Assembly: GCA_015490555.1 (NCBI GenBank)
Contig: WFXO01000083.1
Coordinates: 1 to 42,492 of the forward strand
Source: Caldifarciminota bacterium
GTDB taxonomy: Bacteria > Hydrothermota > Hydrothermia > WGAB01
Length of the DNA stretch: 42,492 nt
Reading direction: 5' to 3'
Shown: positions 32,270-39,764 of the stretch, piece by piece
Layout: each line of letters begins with the position of its first letter
Numbering within the stretch: position 1 is the stretch's first letter
Made by a program: the position numbers and the translations under genes
Notes under the pieces: model-generated
Seen by the model: the letters and a program-made list of their open reading frames with translations, nothing else
What the model was told of the DNA's origin: nothing
Database searches by the model: none

Positions 32270-32778
32270 GGACCTTCCTCCCTCACCACAGGATACCCTG
32301 CGTTTTCCCATTCTTTCCATCCGCCAAAGAAGACCAGGACGTGGCGGTACCCCATTTGCTTCAGATTCCGCATGAGGTGGAGACTCGCCTCGCATTCGGC
32401 ACCACCACAATAGACTATCACCGGGGTATCCACAGGAATCTGTACAAGGACCTCCAGGTTCTGATCCACGGCGTTATATGGAAGATTCAAGGCCCCGGGG
32501 ATGTGACCCGATCGGTAGGCCTCCGGAGGCCGAGCATCCACAAAGATGGCCCAGCCGGAATCAAAGATCACTTTCGCTTCTGGTAATTGCAAGAGTACCG
32601 TGTCTGGAAGATCCACGTTGAGAAGGGCCTGATATGTCACGGAGTTTGAGAAAGAAAACGTTGGGTATGTAGGTTTCACCGTTGTTGCAAGAGGTGGATG
32701 GGCCACCTGTCGATATCCGAAAGCCAGGAAAAAGGCAACAAGAAAAAGGACAAAGGCTTCCCACGCATAGCGAAACAT
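32266..32778 (-). CDS. Membrane-anchored rhodanese-like protein
   Basis: This 170-residue protein has an N-terminal membrane anchor (about 7-22) and a single rhodanese domain (about 65-165). The active-site loop is CGGAECEA with nucleophile Cys124. It has FVDARPPEAYRSGHIPGALNLPY and the closing FGGWKEWENAGYPV. It probably faces the periplasm and handles sulfane sulfur or thiol groups. It is the first gene of a run with MauE/DoxX, ALDH, rlmD, DUF72 and the APC permease. Its promoter is 6 bp before the ATG, with no Shine-Dalgarno. Confidence 0.9.
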   Translation of the reverse strand: MFRYAWEAFVLFLVAFFLAFGYRQVAHPPLATTVKPTYPTFSFSNSVTYQALLNVDLPDTVLLQLPEAKVIFDSGWAIFVDARPPEAYRSGHIPGALNLPYNAVDQNLEVLVQIPVDTPVIVYCGGAECEASLHLMRNLKQMGYRHVLVFFGGWKEWENAGYPVVREEGP

Positions 32779-32784
32779 GGGAAA

Positions 32785-32813
32785 ATTCTACATGGTTCCC
32801 CATCCCCAAGCAA
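32785..32813 (-). promoter_or_regulatory. Promoter of the rhodanese operon, predicted leaderless
   Basis: On the minus strand it reads TTGCTT (32808-32813), 17 nt, TAGAAT (32785-32790), 6 nt (tttccc), ATG at 32778. The spacing puts transcription start at the ATG, and the intervening bases contain no ribosome site. The blaI promoter has the same -35 hexamer and the same spacings. Confidence 0.65.
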
Positions 32814-32864
32814 GATAAGAAAGGTTGTTTTTTAGTGATCGTCTCTTAAAAGAGGGAAAGGGCC

Positions 32865-33224
32865 TCAGTATTCCGGTTCTTCGTCGTAATAATCCTGGTA
32901 ATCGTCGTCAGATCCAAATTCCAAATCTAAGAGTTGATTCTCAAATTCACCGAGGGCTTCCCCATACGCTCGGAAGGCGTTTTCCAAATCTTCCATAGTG
33001 ATTTCGCCTTCCCGTGCACGTTCGACCGTTTCCTCGATCTCGTCACGAAGTTCCAAGATCTTTTCTTTGAGGTCGTCATAGAGGCCCTGGTCGGCCGCAT
33101 CGGCGAGGGCCTGGACCTCTTCGATCCGTTCGATAAACTCGCGGATGGCTTCTTCCCAGCCATCCGTGAAGTCCGTAACGCTGTTCCACACAGCGAGGAT
33201 TTCCTCATCCGTGAGTTCTCTCAT
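32865..33224 (-). CDS. Small acidic helical protein of unknown family
   Basis: This 119-residue protein is strongly acidic and predicted to be almost wholly helical or coiled-coil, with heptad-like runs (LKEKILELRDEIEETVERA). The C-terminus is disordered and rich in Asp, Tyr and Glu (DDDYQDYYDEEPEY). There is no signal peptide, Cys or catalytic motif, and I do not recognise a family. The ORF track extends to 33590, but that is antisense to alanine dehydrogenase. The ATG at 33224 has GGGGAGGAG upstream and the promoter is 44 bp away. It is a single gene, divergent from ald. Confidence 0.82.
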   Translation of the reverse strand: MRELTDEEILAVWNSVTDFTDGWEEAIREFIERIEEVQALADAADQGLYDDLKEKILELRDEIEETVERAREGEITMEDLENAFRAYGEALGEFENQLLDLEFGSDDDYQDYYDEEPEY

Positions 33225-33267
33225 AGCATCTCCTCCCCTTTTTAGAAATGTTTTGGGTGGCGGTCTA

Positions 33268-33320
33268 ATATAACACAACTTTATCCTCTGTTGCAAGGGG
33301 TGGGGAACGTAGCGTATCCT
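33268..33320. promoter_or_regulatory. Divergent promoters sharing one palindromic -35 box
   Basis: TTGCAA at 33291-33296 is its own reverse complement and can serve both strands. To the left on the minus strand, 17 nt separate it from TTATAT (33268-33273), for the small acidic gene. To the right on the plus strand, 18 nt separate it from TATCCT (33315-33320), for alanine dehydrogenase. If both are real, the two polymerases compete for one element. Confidence 0.45.
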
Positions 33321-33341
33321 ATTGCGGAAGGAGCGTGGCTT

Positions 33342-34478
33342 ATGAGATTTGGCATTCCTAAAGAAGTTCAAAGCAAAGCAAGAGAAGAGCGGCGTGTCGG
33401 CCTTTCCCCGGCTGGAGTTGCCGAACTCGTGCGCGCCGGGGGTGAGGTCTTCGTCGAGACCGGAGCCGGTGAAGGGGCAGGATTCTCCGATGAGGAGTAC
33501 CGGGCGGTCGGCGCGCAAATCGTCTATACTCCAGAAGAGGCCTACCGACGCGCAGATGTGGTCGTGAAAATCCAAGTCCCCAAAGAACACGAACTCTCCT
33601 TTGTCCGACCGAACTCAACCATCATGGGATTCCTCCACCTCGCAGTGGCATCCCAGGAGATCCTGGATACCTTCATCCAGAAGGAGGTGACCGCAATTGG
33701 CTATGAAGTCATCCAACGGCCCGACGGGACGCTTCCTGTCCTGAAGCCGATGAGCATGATCGCCGGACGGATGGCGGTCCAAATCGCCGGACGACTCCTG
33801 GAGGTCCACCAAAAGGGAGGACGCGGAATTCTTTTGGGGAGTATCCCTGGGTTGCCACCCGCAGAGGTGATCATTGTGGGCGCTGGGAATTTAGGGTTAC
33901 ACGCGGCGGATTCCTTCATCGGTGTAGGGGCACGCGTCATCTTGGTGGACCGGGATCCCGAAAAACTCGAACGAGCCACCCATCTCTTTAACGGTAAAAT
34001 CACCACCATGCTCTATAGCGATCATGCCCTGAAAAAATTGGTGAAGTTCGCCGACGTCGTGGTCCTGGCAGTTCTCGTGCCCGGCGAACGGGCTCCCATC
34101 CTCATTACAAGAGACATGGTCAAAACAATGAAACCCGGTTCGGTCATTCTTGATTTTTCCATTGATCAAGGCGGGGCAGCCGAGACTTCACGCCTCACAC
34201 CCACCGAGGATCAAATTTACAAAGTTGACGGTGTGATCCACTTCGCCGTTCCCAACGTCCCCTCCTGGGTCGCACGAACCAGCACCCATGCTTTAACCAA
34301 CGCACTTCTGCCCTACCTACTGGAACTCGTAGGGCAAGATCTCCCCACAGCCCTTCTCAAGTATGAGGATCTTCGACGCGGTGTGTACATCTACAAAGGT
34401 CAAATCGTGAAGGAAAGCCTTCTGAAGCCCGGGGAATTCGGTGTGGATTTGCTCAGCCTCTTGAAAAAGGAGGCGTGA
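33342..34478 (+). CDS. ald: Alanine dehydrogenase
   Basis: This 378-residue NAD-dependent enzyme converts L-alanine to pyruvate and ammonia and back. Pyruvate-site residues are in place: Arg of EERRVGL, Lys of KIQVPKEHE and His of MGFLHLAV. The Rossmann motif is VGAGNLGLHAA, and DQGGAAETS and NVPSWVARTSTHALTNA follow. It lacks the transhydrogenase membrane parts, so it is Ald rather than PntA. The ORF track starts at 33291; the ATG at 33342 with GGAAGGAG 8 bp upstream gives the family-standard MRFGIPKE. It is followed 2 bp later by the CoA-transferase, which suggests amino-acid fermentation or assimilation. Confidence 0.94.
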   Translation: MRFGIPKEVQSKAREERRVGLSPAGVAELVRAGGEVFVETGAGEGAGFSDEEYRAVGAQIVYTPEEAYRRADVVVKIQVPKEHELSFVRPNSTIMGFLHLAVASQEILDTFIQKEVTAIGYEVIQRPDGTLPVLKPMSMIAGRMAVQIAGRLLEVHQKGGRGILLGSIPGLPPAEVIIVGAGNLGLHAADSFIGVGARVILVDRDPEKLERATHLFNGKITTMLYSDHALKKLVKFADVVVLAVLVPGERAPILITRDMVKTMKPGSVILDFSIDQGGAAETSRLTPTEDQIYKVDGVIHFAVPNVPSWVARTSTHALTNALLPYLLELVGQDLPTALLKYEDLRRGVYIYKGQIVKESLLKPGEFGVDLLSLLKKEA

Positions 34479-34480
34479 CA

Positions 34481-35797
34481 ATGAGTTGGCTTTCGGAATA
34501 TAAACGGAAACTCTGCACACCGGAGGAAGCGGTTTCTGTCATCCAATCTGGGGATCGCGTTTACATCTCTGGTAACGCAGCCACACCTTTCCCGTTATTG
34601 GAGGCCTTGGCGCAACGTAAGGACGAATTGGAAAACGTCGAACTGGTTCACGTCTTGCTTCTGGGGGATGACCCCCTTTCAAAGCCGGAGATGGAGGGCC
34701 ACTTCCGCCACAACTCCCTCTTTGTTGGGCCCGCGGACCGGAAGGCTGTGAACGAGGGGCGAGCCGATTACGTTCCCATTCACCTTCACGAAATCCCCAA
34801 AGTGCTCCGGGAGAAATTGCCGCTGGATGCAGCAATCCTTCACCTCTCCCCACCGGACGAACATGGATTCATGAGTTTTGGGGTCGAAGTGATGGCCTCG
34901 AAAGTTACCGTAGAGACCGCCAAGGTCATCATCGCATTGGTGAATGACAAAATGCCCCGGACCCATGGAGACTCCTTTGTCCATGTCTCACGGGTCGATA
35001 AAATCGTCGAGGTCTCCATGGACCTGCCGGAGTTGCCCCGTGGGACCTTTGGAGAATTGGAACGCAAAATCGCTCAGCACATTACGGATTTAATTGAAGA
35101 CGGCGCCACGCTCCAATTGGGGATCGGGGCGATCCCCGACGCCGTTTTGGCCGGCTTGGAGGGGAAAAGGGATCTCGGAATCCACACGGAAATGGTCTCC
35201 GATGGCGTGATGGAGGCCATTGAGAAGGGCATTATTACGGGGGCCCGAAAGACCTTGCACCCTGGGAAGGTGGTCACGACCTTCATCTTGGGGACACGAA
35301 AACTCTACGAGTTCGCCGATGACAACCCCATCTTTGAACTCCACCCGGTGGATTACACCAACAACCCCTTCATCATTGCTCAGAATGAGAAGATGGTCTC
35401 CATTAACTCCGCCTTGGAAGTCGATCTCACAGGCCAAGTCTGTGCAGACTCCATCGGATCTTACATCTACAGTGGGTTTGGAGGACAAGTGGATTTTGTT
35501 CGAGGAGCGGCCGAATCTAAAGGTGGGAAACCCATTATCGCTTTACCCTCTACGGCCAAGAAAGGGTCCGTCAGCCGCATTGTTCCATATCTTAAACAGG
35601 GGGCTGGGGTTGTCACCTCCCGAGCCGATGTCCATTATGTGGTCACCGAGTATGGAGTGGCCGATCTTCATGGCCGGAACTTAAAGGAACGTGCCAAAGC
35701 CCTGATCGAGATCGCCCATCCTAAATTCCGGGAAGAATTGGAAAAAGCGGCATATGAGCGGAAACTCCTTCCCAAAATCTTCTCCTTCGGTTCCTGA
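34481..35797 (+). CDS. Acetyl-CoA hydrolase/CoA-transferase family (4-hydroxybutyrate CoA-transferase-like)
   Basis: This is a 438-residue class-I-like CoA-transferase with two similar alpha/beta halves. The likely catalytic Glu is in LGIHTEMVSDG. SGFGGQVDF and VVTEYGVADL are typical of the AbfT/Cat1 group. It moves CoA between short-chain acids such as acetate, butyrate, 4-hydroxybutyrate or succinate; the exact pair cannot be told. A GTG at 34475 is in frame, but the ATG at 34481 fits the AAGGAGG at 34467-34473 better. It directly follows alanine dehydrogenase, so it may dispose of pyruvate-derived acyl-CoA. Confidence 0.9.
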   Translation: MSWLSEYKRKLCTPEEAVSVIQSGDRVYISGNAATPFPLLEALAQRKDELENVELVHVLLLGDDPLSKPEMEGHFRHNSLFVGPADRKAVNEGRADYVPIHLHEIPKVLREKLPLDAAILHLSPPDEHGFMSFGVEVMASKVTVETAKVIIALVNDKMPRTHGDSFVHVSRVDKIVEVSMDLPELPRGTFGELERKIAQHITDLIEDGATLQLGIGAIPDAVLAGLEGKRDLGIHTEMVSDGVMEAIEKGIITGARKTLHPGKVVTTFILGTRKLYEFADDNPIFELHPVDYTNNPFIIAQNEKMVSINSALEVDLTGQVCADSIGSYIYSGFGGQVDFVRGAAESKGGKPIIALPSTAKKGSVSRIVPYLKQGAGVVTSRADVHYVVTEYGVADLHGRNLKERAKALIEIAHPKFREELEKAAYERKLLPKIFSFGS

Positions 35798-37418
35798 TCT
35801 CGCACGCTCCCTGAAGGCGCTCACCGTCGTCCTGGTGCTTCTGTACGGATGTCAGAAGAACTCCAGTGCTCCTTCCCCTCCCGAGTCTCGTTGGACCATA
35901 GACGCGTTTACGGTGTTGGGGCCGGATACGGTGTTTCTCTCGCAACCGGTGGTCGTCACCTATACTACGTTAAAAATTCTACCGGGGACGATCCTGAAAT
36001 TTGATTCTTCCGCCTATCTCCTGGTGGCAGATTCCGGTCGGCTTGAGGCCATCGGAACGGCTCAAGAACCGATCCTTTTCACCGGCTCTCCTTCCTGGAG
36101 GGGCATGATTCTCACCGCCCAAGAACAGGGCTCAGAACTTCGACATGTAATAATCGAAAATGCGACAGGGACTGCCAATCTTTTGCTCTTCTCAGATCGA
36201 AAAACGCGTCTCACGCATGTCACCTTCCGGTCTGCTCGCCACTTCGGGCTGGCCCTCGGGGCACAAGCCGCTCCCTTATGGGCCGACAGCTGCACTTTTT
36301 TAGCCAATCAGGAAGTCCCCCTTTACACAAATACCATTGGCGGCCTTTTTCGATTTGGCAGCCACCTTGTCTTCGAACAGAATGGAGATCCCCGCATTTT
36401 GGTAGAAGGGACCTCCACGACAACCGTGTCTGGAACCCTTTCGATCTCGGGATATCCCATTGTTTTCCCCGAAGGGTGGACAGTACAGACAGAAGTCGTC
36501 ATCCGTCCAGGTGTTCAGATTTGGCTCAAAAAGACTCTCAAGGTCATCGGGGGGAAATTCGAGGCTTCCGGGGTGCTCTTTCAGGGTGAAAACGGTTCTG
36601 CATGGCCCGGCATTGTCACGATCGGAGGAGCCCTCCGGCTTGATTCGGTCCGAATCGTTCGAGGTGGGGAGGGGGGTGACGGGGCACTCTCGCTCCTTGG
36701 TGGGACCTCCATCGTGATCAAGCGATCCATCGTGGACTCGTCTTTGAGCAACGGGGTGTATATCGCCACAAAGGTCGATACCTTCTCCGATAACAGGATC
36801 CGAACGGCAGCGGGATACCCCATTCTTGTTTCGGAGCCCCAGTATTTCCCTCCGATTGTTAACACTGTCTACGAAAACAACCAACTGCCCTATATCCGTG
36901 TCTCCGGCCTGTACCTGCAACACTCTGCCACATGGGGGAATCCCGGTCTTCCCGTCCTCTTGAATGGTTTGATTCTCAGAGGCGATCCTCCTCCTCTTCT
37001 CACGCTCCTTCCGGGGCTTACACTGACATTTTTAAGTTCTGGAAAACTCGAAGTCGGTGTTGGACCTTCCGGGCTTGTTGCCGAGGGGGTAACGTTCACC
37101 GCCCTTTCGGATTCCTTAGGATGGACGGGGATTGTGATTGGACCCGAGATCACAACTGCCCAGATCCAAAACTGCATCGTGGAGTTTGGAGGGTATGCGA
37201 AGGCAACCGTAGATTCCGGGAACATCACCATCCACGGGACCACGCTCCCGGTGATCACGGGGTCCATCATTCGGTATAGCCAAGCCTATGGTATCTATTT
37301 GGTGGGAGCGGCCAACGATCCGGCCTATCGTGCATGGCTCCTTTCACAGAATGAGTTCACGGGGAATCCCAAAGGAGACATCGGGCCCCCTGGGAAACGA
37401 TGGACACAAGGTCGATGA
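35754..37418 (+). CDS. Lipoprotein with parallel beta-helix repeats
   Basis: This is a 554-residue protein. Its signal sequence ends in a lipobox-like VLLYGC (Cys about residue 33), so it is probably lipid-anchored. The rest is a right-handed beta-helix, with short strands ending in turns such as ILPGTILKFDSSAYLLV and GNITIHGTTLPVITGSIIRY. No catalytic Asp cluster of a pectate-lyase type is obvious. The start lies 44 bp inside the CoA-transferase gene. No other start fits the signal peptide, so the overlap seems genuine. The end overlaps recX. The ligand is unknown; a surface polysaccharide is possible. Confidence 0.8.
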   Translation: MSGNSFPKSSPSVPDLARSLKALTVVLVLLYGCQKNSSAPSPPESRWTIDAFTVLGPDTVFLSQPVVVTYTTLKILPGTILKFDSSAYLLVADSGRLEAIGTAQEPILFTGSPSWRGMILTAQEQGSELRHVIIENATGTANLLLFSDRKTRLTHVTFRSARHFGLALGAQAAPLWADSCTFLANQEVPLYTNTIGGLFRFGSHLVFEQNGDPRILVEGTSTTTVSGTLSISGYPIVFPEGWTVQTEVVIRPGVQIWLKKTLKVIGGKFEASGVLFQGENGSAWPGIVTIGGALRLDSVRIVRGGEGGDGALSLLGGTSIVIKRSIVDSSLSNGVYIATKVDTFSDNRIRTAAGYPILVSEPQYFPPIVNTVYENNQLPYIRVSGLYLQHSATWGNPGLPVLLNGLILRGDPPPLLTLLPGLTLTFLSSGKLEVGVGPSGLVAEGVTFTALSDSLGWTGIVIGPEITTAQIQNCIVEFGGYAKATVDSGNITIHGTTLPVITGSIIRYSQAYGIYLVGAANDPAYRAWLLSQNEFTGNPKGDIGPPGKRWTQGR

Positions 37419-37873
37419 CACGGAAGCGGACAGCACGAGAGGTAGCGCTCCATCTCCTTCGAGTCCGTCCCAGAACCCGGAAAGAACTCCGACAAAGGCT
37501 CCAGGGAAAAGGGTTCCCAGAAGAAAAGATCGAAGAGGTCATCCAAGAGTTACAAAACACAGGGCTTTTGGACGAACAAGAGTTTGCAGAGGCCTTTGTG
37601 TTGGGCAAGGTCCGAAAACTGTATAGCCGTTCCTGGATTTTTAAAGCCCTCATGAAGGCAGGGGTCACCGAAGCAATGGCGACGCGGGTTCTGGAAGAAC
37701 TTTATTCTGACGAGGACGTGTATCGTGGTCTGTTGCAGCATGCTCAGGAGGTTGCAAGCCGTGTCCGGGATCCGGAAAAGGCGAAACGGCGGATTTACAA
37801 CTTTATTCTTCGTCGGGGACATTCTGCCTCCCTCGCCTATCAGATTTTGCGAGAGATCTATGGGAAGGTCTGA
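37415..37873 (+). CDS. recX: RecX, regulator of RecA
   Basis: This small, helical RecX protein has about 152 residues and three tandem three-helix repeats (AREVALHLLRVRPRTRKELRQRL, IQELQNTGLLDEQEFAEAFV, RRIYNFILRRGHSASLAYQIL). RecX caps RecA filaments and limits its activity. The ORF track uses the ATG at 37400; the ATG at 37415 overlaps the lipoprotein stop as ATGA and is equally plausible. recA is not in the window, so recX is separated from its usual neighbour. Confidence 0.9.
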   Translation: MTRKRTAREVALHLLRVRPRTRKELRQRLQGKGFPEEKIEEVIQELQNTGLLDEQEFAEAFVLGKVRKLYSRSWIFKALMKAGVTEAMATRVLEELYSDEDVYRGLLQHAQEVASRVRDPEKAKRRIYNFILRRGHSASLAYQILREIYGKV

Positions 37874-37877
37874 CCAT

Positions 37878-37935
37878 TTGCTTTCAGGACAAAAACCCTG
37901 TAGTATATTACTATGAAACGTAGTAATCAGATTAC
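37878..37935 (+). promoter_or_regulatory. blaI promoter with overlapping dyad operators, predicted leaderless
   Basis: It reads TTGCTT (37878-37883), 17 nt, TAGTAT (37901-37906), 6 nt, ATG at 37913. TAGTA-TAT-TACTA (37901-37913) covers the -10 and the predicted start site. GTAATC-A-GATTAC (37923-37935), a perfect dyad, lies in codons 4-8. The two sites begin with GTAGTA 20 bp apart (37900 and 37920), close to two helical turns. BlaI-family repressors bind dyads near their own promoter, so autoregulation is likely. There is no Shine-Dalgarno. Confidence 0.65.
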
Positions 37936-38380
37936 AACCAAACGGATCCGGGTGGGGTCCCAAGGACTGGCAAAATTTCTTGGAGAACTGGAAGCCCAGG
38001 TGATGGAGGAGGTCTGGGCTCGGAATGGGGCGACGGTTCGCGAGATCTGGAACGAACTTTCCAAACGTGCCAAACTCCAAAATCGCCATGAACCTGCCTA
38101 TACCACCATCCTCACCGTCATGCAGAACTTGGAGAAAAAGGGATACCTGCAAGCCGAACGGCGGGGGCGTCAGAATTTCTACACCCCTTGTTGTGGCAAA
38201 GAGGAATTTCTCAGAGAAAACATCCAGCGAGCAATTACTGACCTCCTCAAGGATTTCCCGGAATACGTGATCGCAACCCTCCTTCCCCAGGAATCCGAAA
38301 AACTCTCTCCGGAGGAATTAGAGAAGTTCCGCAAGATCCTCGAGCAACGAGTTCGTGCGGAATCTGATCGCCATGCCTGA
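37913..38380 (+). CDS. BlaI/MecI-family transcriptional repressor
   Basis: This 155-residue protein has a winged helix (about 20-95): LEAQVMEEVWARNGATVREIWNEL, YTTILTVMQNLEKKGYL and ERRGRQNFYTP are characteristic of the family. A C-terminal helical dimer region ends the protein (about 105-150). BlaI is inactivated by proteolysis that its partner M56 sensor triggers, and here the M56 gene follows with an 8-bp overlap. The cleavage site (usually Asn-Phe) may be the NF in RQNFYTP, though this is not certain. Which genes it controls besides itself is not visible. Confidence 0.92.
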   Translation: MKRSNQITTKRIRVGSQGLAKFLGELEAQVMEEVWARNGATVREIWNELSKRAKLQNRHEPAYTTILTVMQNLEKKGYLQAERRGRQNFYTPCCGKEEFLRENIQRAITDLLKDFPEYVIATLLPQESEKLSPEELEKFRKILEQRVRAESDRHA

Positions 38381-39341
38381 ATGGATTGTTCTGATCTCCA
38401 TTGGAGTTGGTGGGGCCCTCTTTCTCTTTCTCCCTACACTGGCCCGTAGGTGGACCTTTTCGTCGACAGAATATCTGTTGGTCACGACCGGAGCAGGGTT
38501 CCTCCTCGTAGGGTATCCACTCTTGGTGGCCGGGACTCATATCCAAACGTGGGTCCACCATTTCCAATCTTGCGGGGGCGGGGTCTTTCCCTGTAATGTG
38601 TCTGGTGCGATTGCACAAATTCAGTTCCTGTTCCCCATCCTTTGGACCGGTGCTTTATCTGCGATCGCACTTCGGACACTGAGTACCTGGATCCAAAGGC
38701 ATCGGAACCTTCAAGACTTGCTCCAGGCCTTGGACCAAAAGCTCGTTGGGAACGCAAGAGCCCGAATCTTACCCTGGCCAGAGCCGTTTCTTGGCCTCAT
38801 CGGGGTCTGGCGGCCTCAATTGGTGATCAGTGAAGGGGCCTTACAGATTTTGAGTCGGGAAGAACTTCAGGCGGCTATTCTCCACGAAGAGGCACACCGC
38901 CAACTCCGCCACAACGTGAAAGATCTGGCACTCAGGATCATGATCGCAGGACTCCCTTACAGGCTCCGCCAAAAACTCTATGAGGGCTATGTATACCTTC
39001 GAGAGGTTGAGGCGGACCAACAGGTCCCCACTCCTACGGCTCTTGCTTCGGCACTTTTAAAGGCCTCTACAGTGACTTCCCCTCTGGAGTACAGTCTTGC
39101 TCTGCATTCTCATTCGTCCATCCTCCGTTCGCGCTTGGAATATCTCCTGGGGGTGACCTCCCCACCTTCCCCATGGTCTTTGCGGTCCATTGTAGGTCGG
39201 TTCGCACTCTTGTTTGTGTTCCTCACGGTCCCTCTGTTTGGGCTCTACCATCTCCATGAAGATTCACTCATGGTTTCTTCCCCGGCCCCTGAGGTCTGCC
39301 CTGCTGTGGTCACGACTTGCTGCCCCTCCTCGACGTCTTGA
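38373..39341 (+). CDS. M56-family metallopeptidase (BlaR1/MecR1-like, no penicillin sensor domain)
   Basis: This is a 322-residue membrane protein. Four or so hydrophobic segments surround a zinc-metalloprotease domain with HEEAH at 171-175 and the third ligand Glu in the REVEADQ motif. It has no C-terminal beta-lactam-binding domain. Instead, a membrane segment is followed by a short Cys-rich tail (EVCPAVVTTCCPSS). The tail could sense redox state or metals, or be lipid-linked. The ORF track starts at 38355 (GTG); the ATG at 38373 fits MPEWIVLIS and overlaps the blaI stop. The signal it senses is unknown. Confidence 0.88.
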   Translation: MPEWIVLISIGVGGALFLFLPTLARRWTFSSTEYLLVTTGAGFLLVGYPLLVAGTHIQTWVHHFQSCGGGVFPCNVSGAIAQIQFLFPILWTGALSAIALRTLSTWIQRHRNLQDLLQALDQKLVGNARARILPWPEPFLGLIGVWRPQLVISEGALQILSREELQAAILHEEAHRQLRHNVKDLALRIMIAGLPYRLRQKLYEGYVYLREVEADQQVPTPTALASALLKASTVTSPLEYSLALHSHSSILRSRLEYLLGVTSPPSPWSLRSIVGRFALLFVFLTVPLFGLYHLHEDSLMVSSPAPEVCPAVVTTCCPSSTS

Positions 39342-39443
39342 TCGGCGTCTTTATCAACCTCTGTATCTTGGATCCTTTCCCTTCCCCGGGATTTCCCTGT
39401 ATCATTCAATCTATAAAACCCATCGAGAAAGGAGGTTTCAACC

Positions 39444-39764
39444 ATGGATAAACCCACTGGACCCACCCCGTTTAAGGTGGAAATTAAGGAGGAGGAAGGT
39501 TTAGGGATTTACTCGAATCTGGTCATGATCACCCATTCTCCCTCGGAGTTTATCCTGGACTTTGCTCGGCATCTTCCAGGGCTTCCTTCTGCCAAGGTCA
39601 TGGCCAGGATTGTCATGACCCCTCAACATGCGAAGTTGCTGCTCAAGGCGCTGGAACAGAACATTAAAAAGTATGAGGAACGGTTCGGGGAGATCAAACT
39701 CTTCGGCATGGAAGAAAAGAAAATTGGCTTTGCCGGTCCGGAGGGAGGGATTCCTGCAACATGA
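39444..39764 (+). CDS. DUF3467 protein
   Basis: This 106-residue protein has the DUF3467 signature: YSNLVMITHSPSEFILDFA, then MTPQHAKLLLKALEQNIKKYEE and a short tail. Most family members are small, cytoplasmic and of unknown role. It has a strong AAAGGAGG ribosome site and leads a unit of four. A TATAAA at 39412-39417 could be its -10, but the -35 is unclear. The next gene starts in an ATGA overlap. Confidence 0.9.
   Translation: MDKPTGPTPFKVEIKEEEGLGIYSNLVMITHSPSEFILDFARHLPGLPSAKVMARIVMTPQHAKLLLKALEQNIKKYEERFGEIKLFGMEEKKIGFAGPEGGIPAT

Noticed and set aside
33225-33590. N-terminal extension of the small acidic ORF to 241 aa
   Set aside because: The extension is antisense to alanine dehydrogenase; GGAGGAG precedes the ATG at 33224.
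33342-34478. NAD(P) transhydrogenase alpha subunit
   Set aside because: Length, the HLAV motif and the C-terminal DQGG...NVP region fit alanine dehydrogenase; no membrane part and no pntB neighbour.
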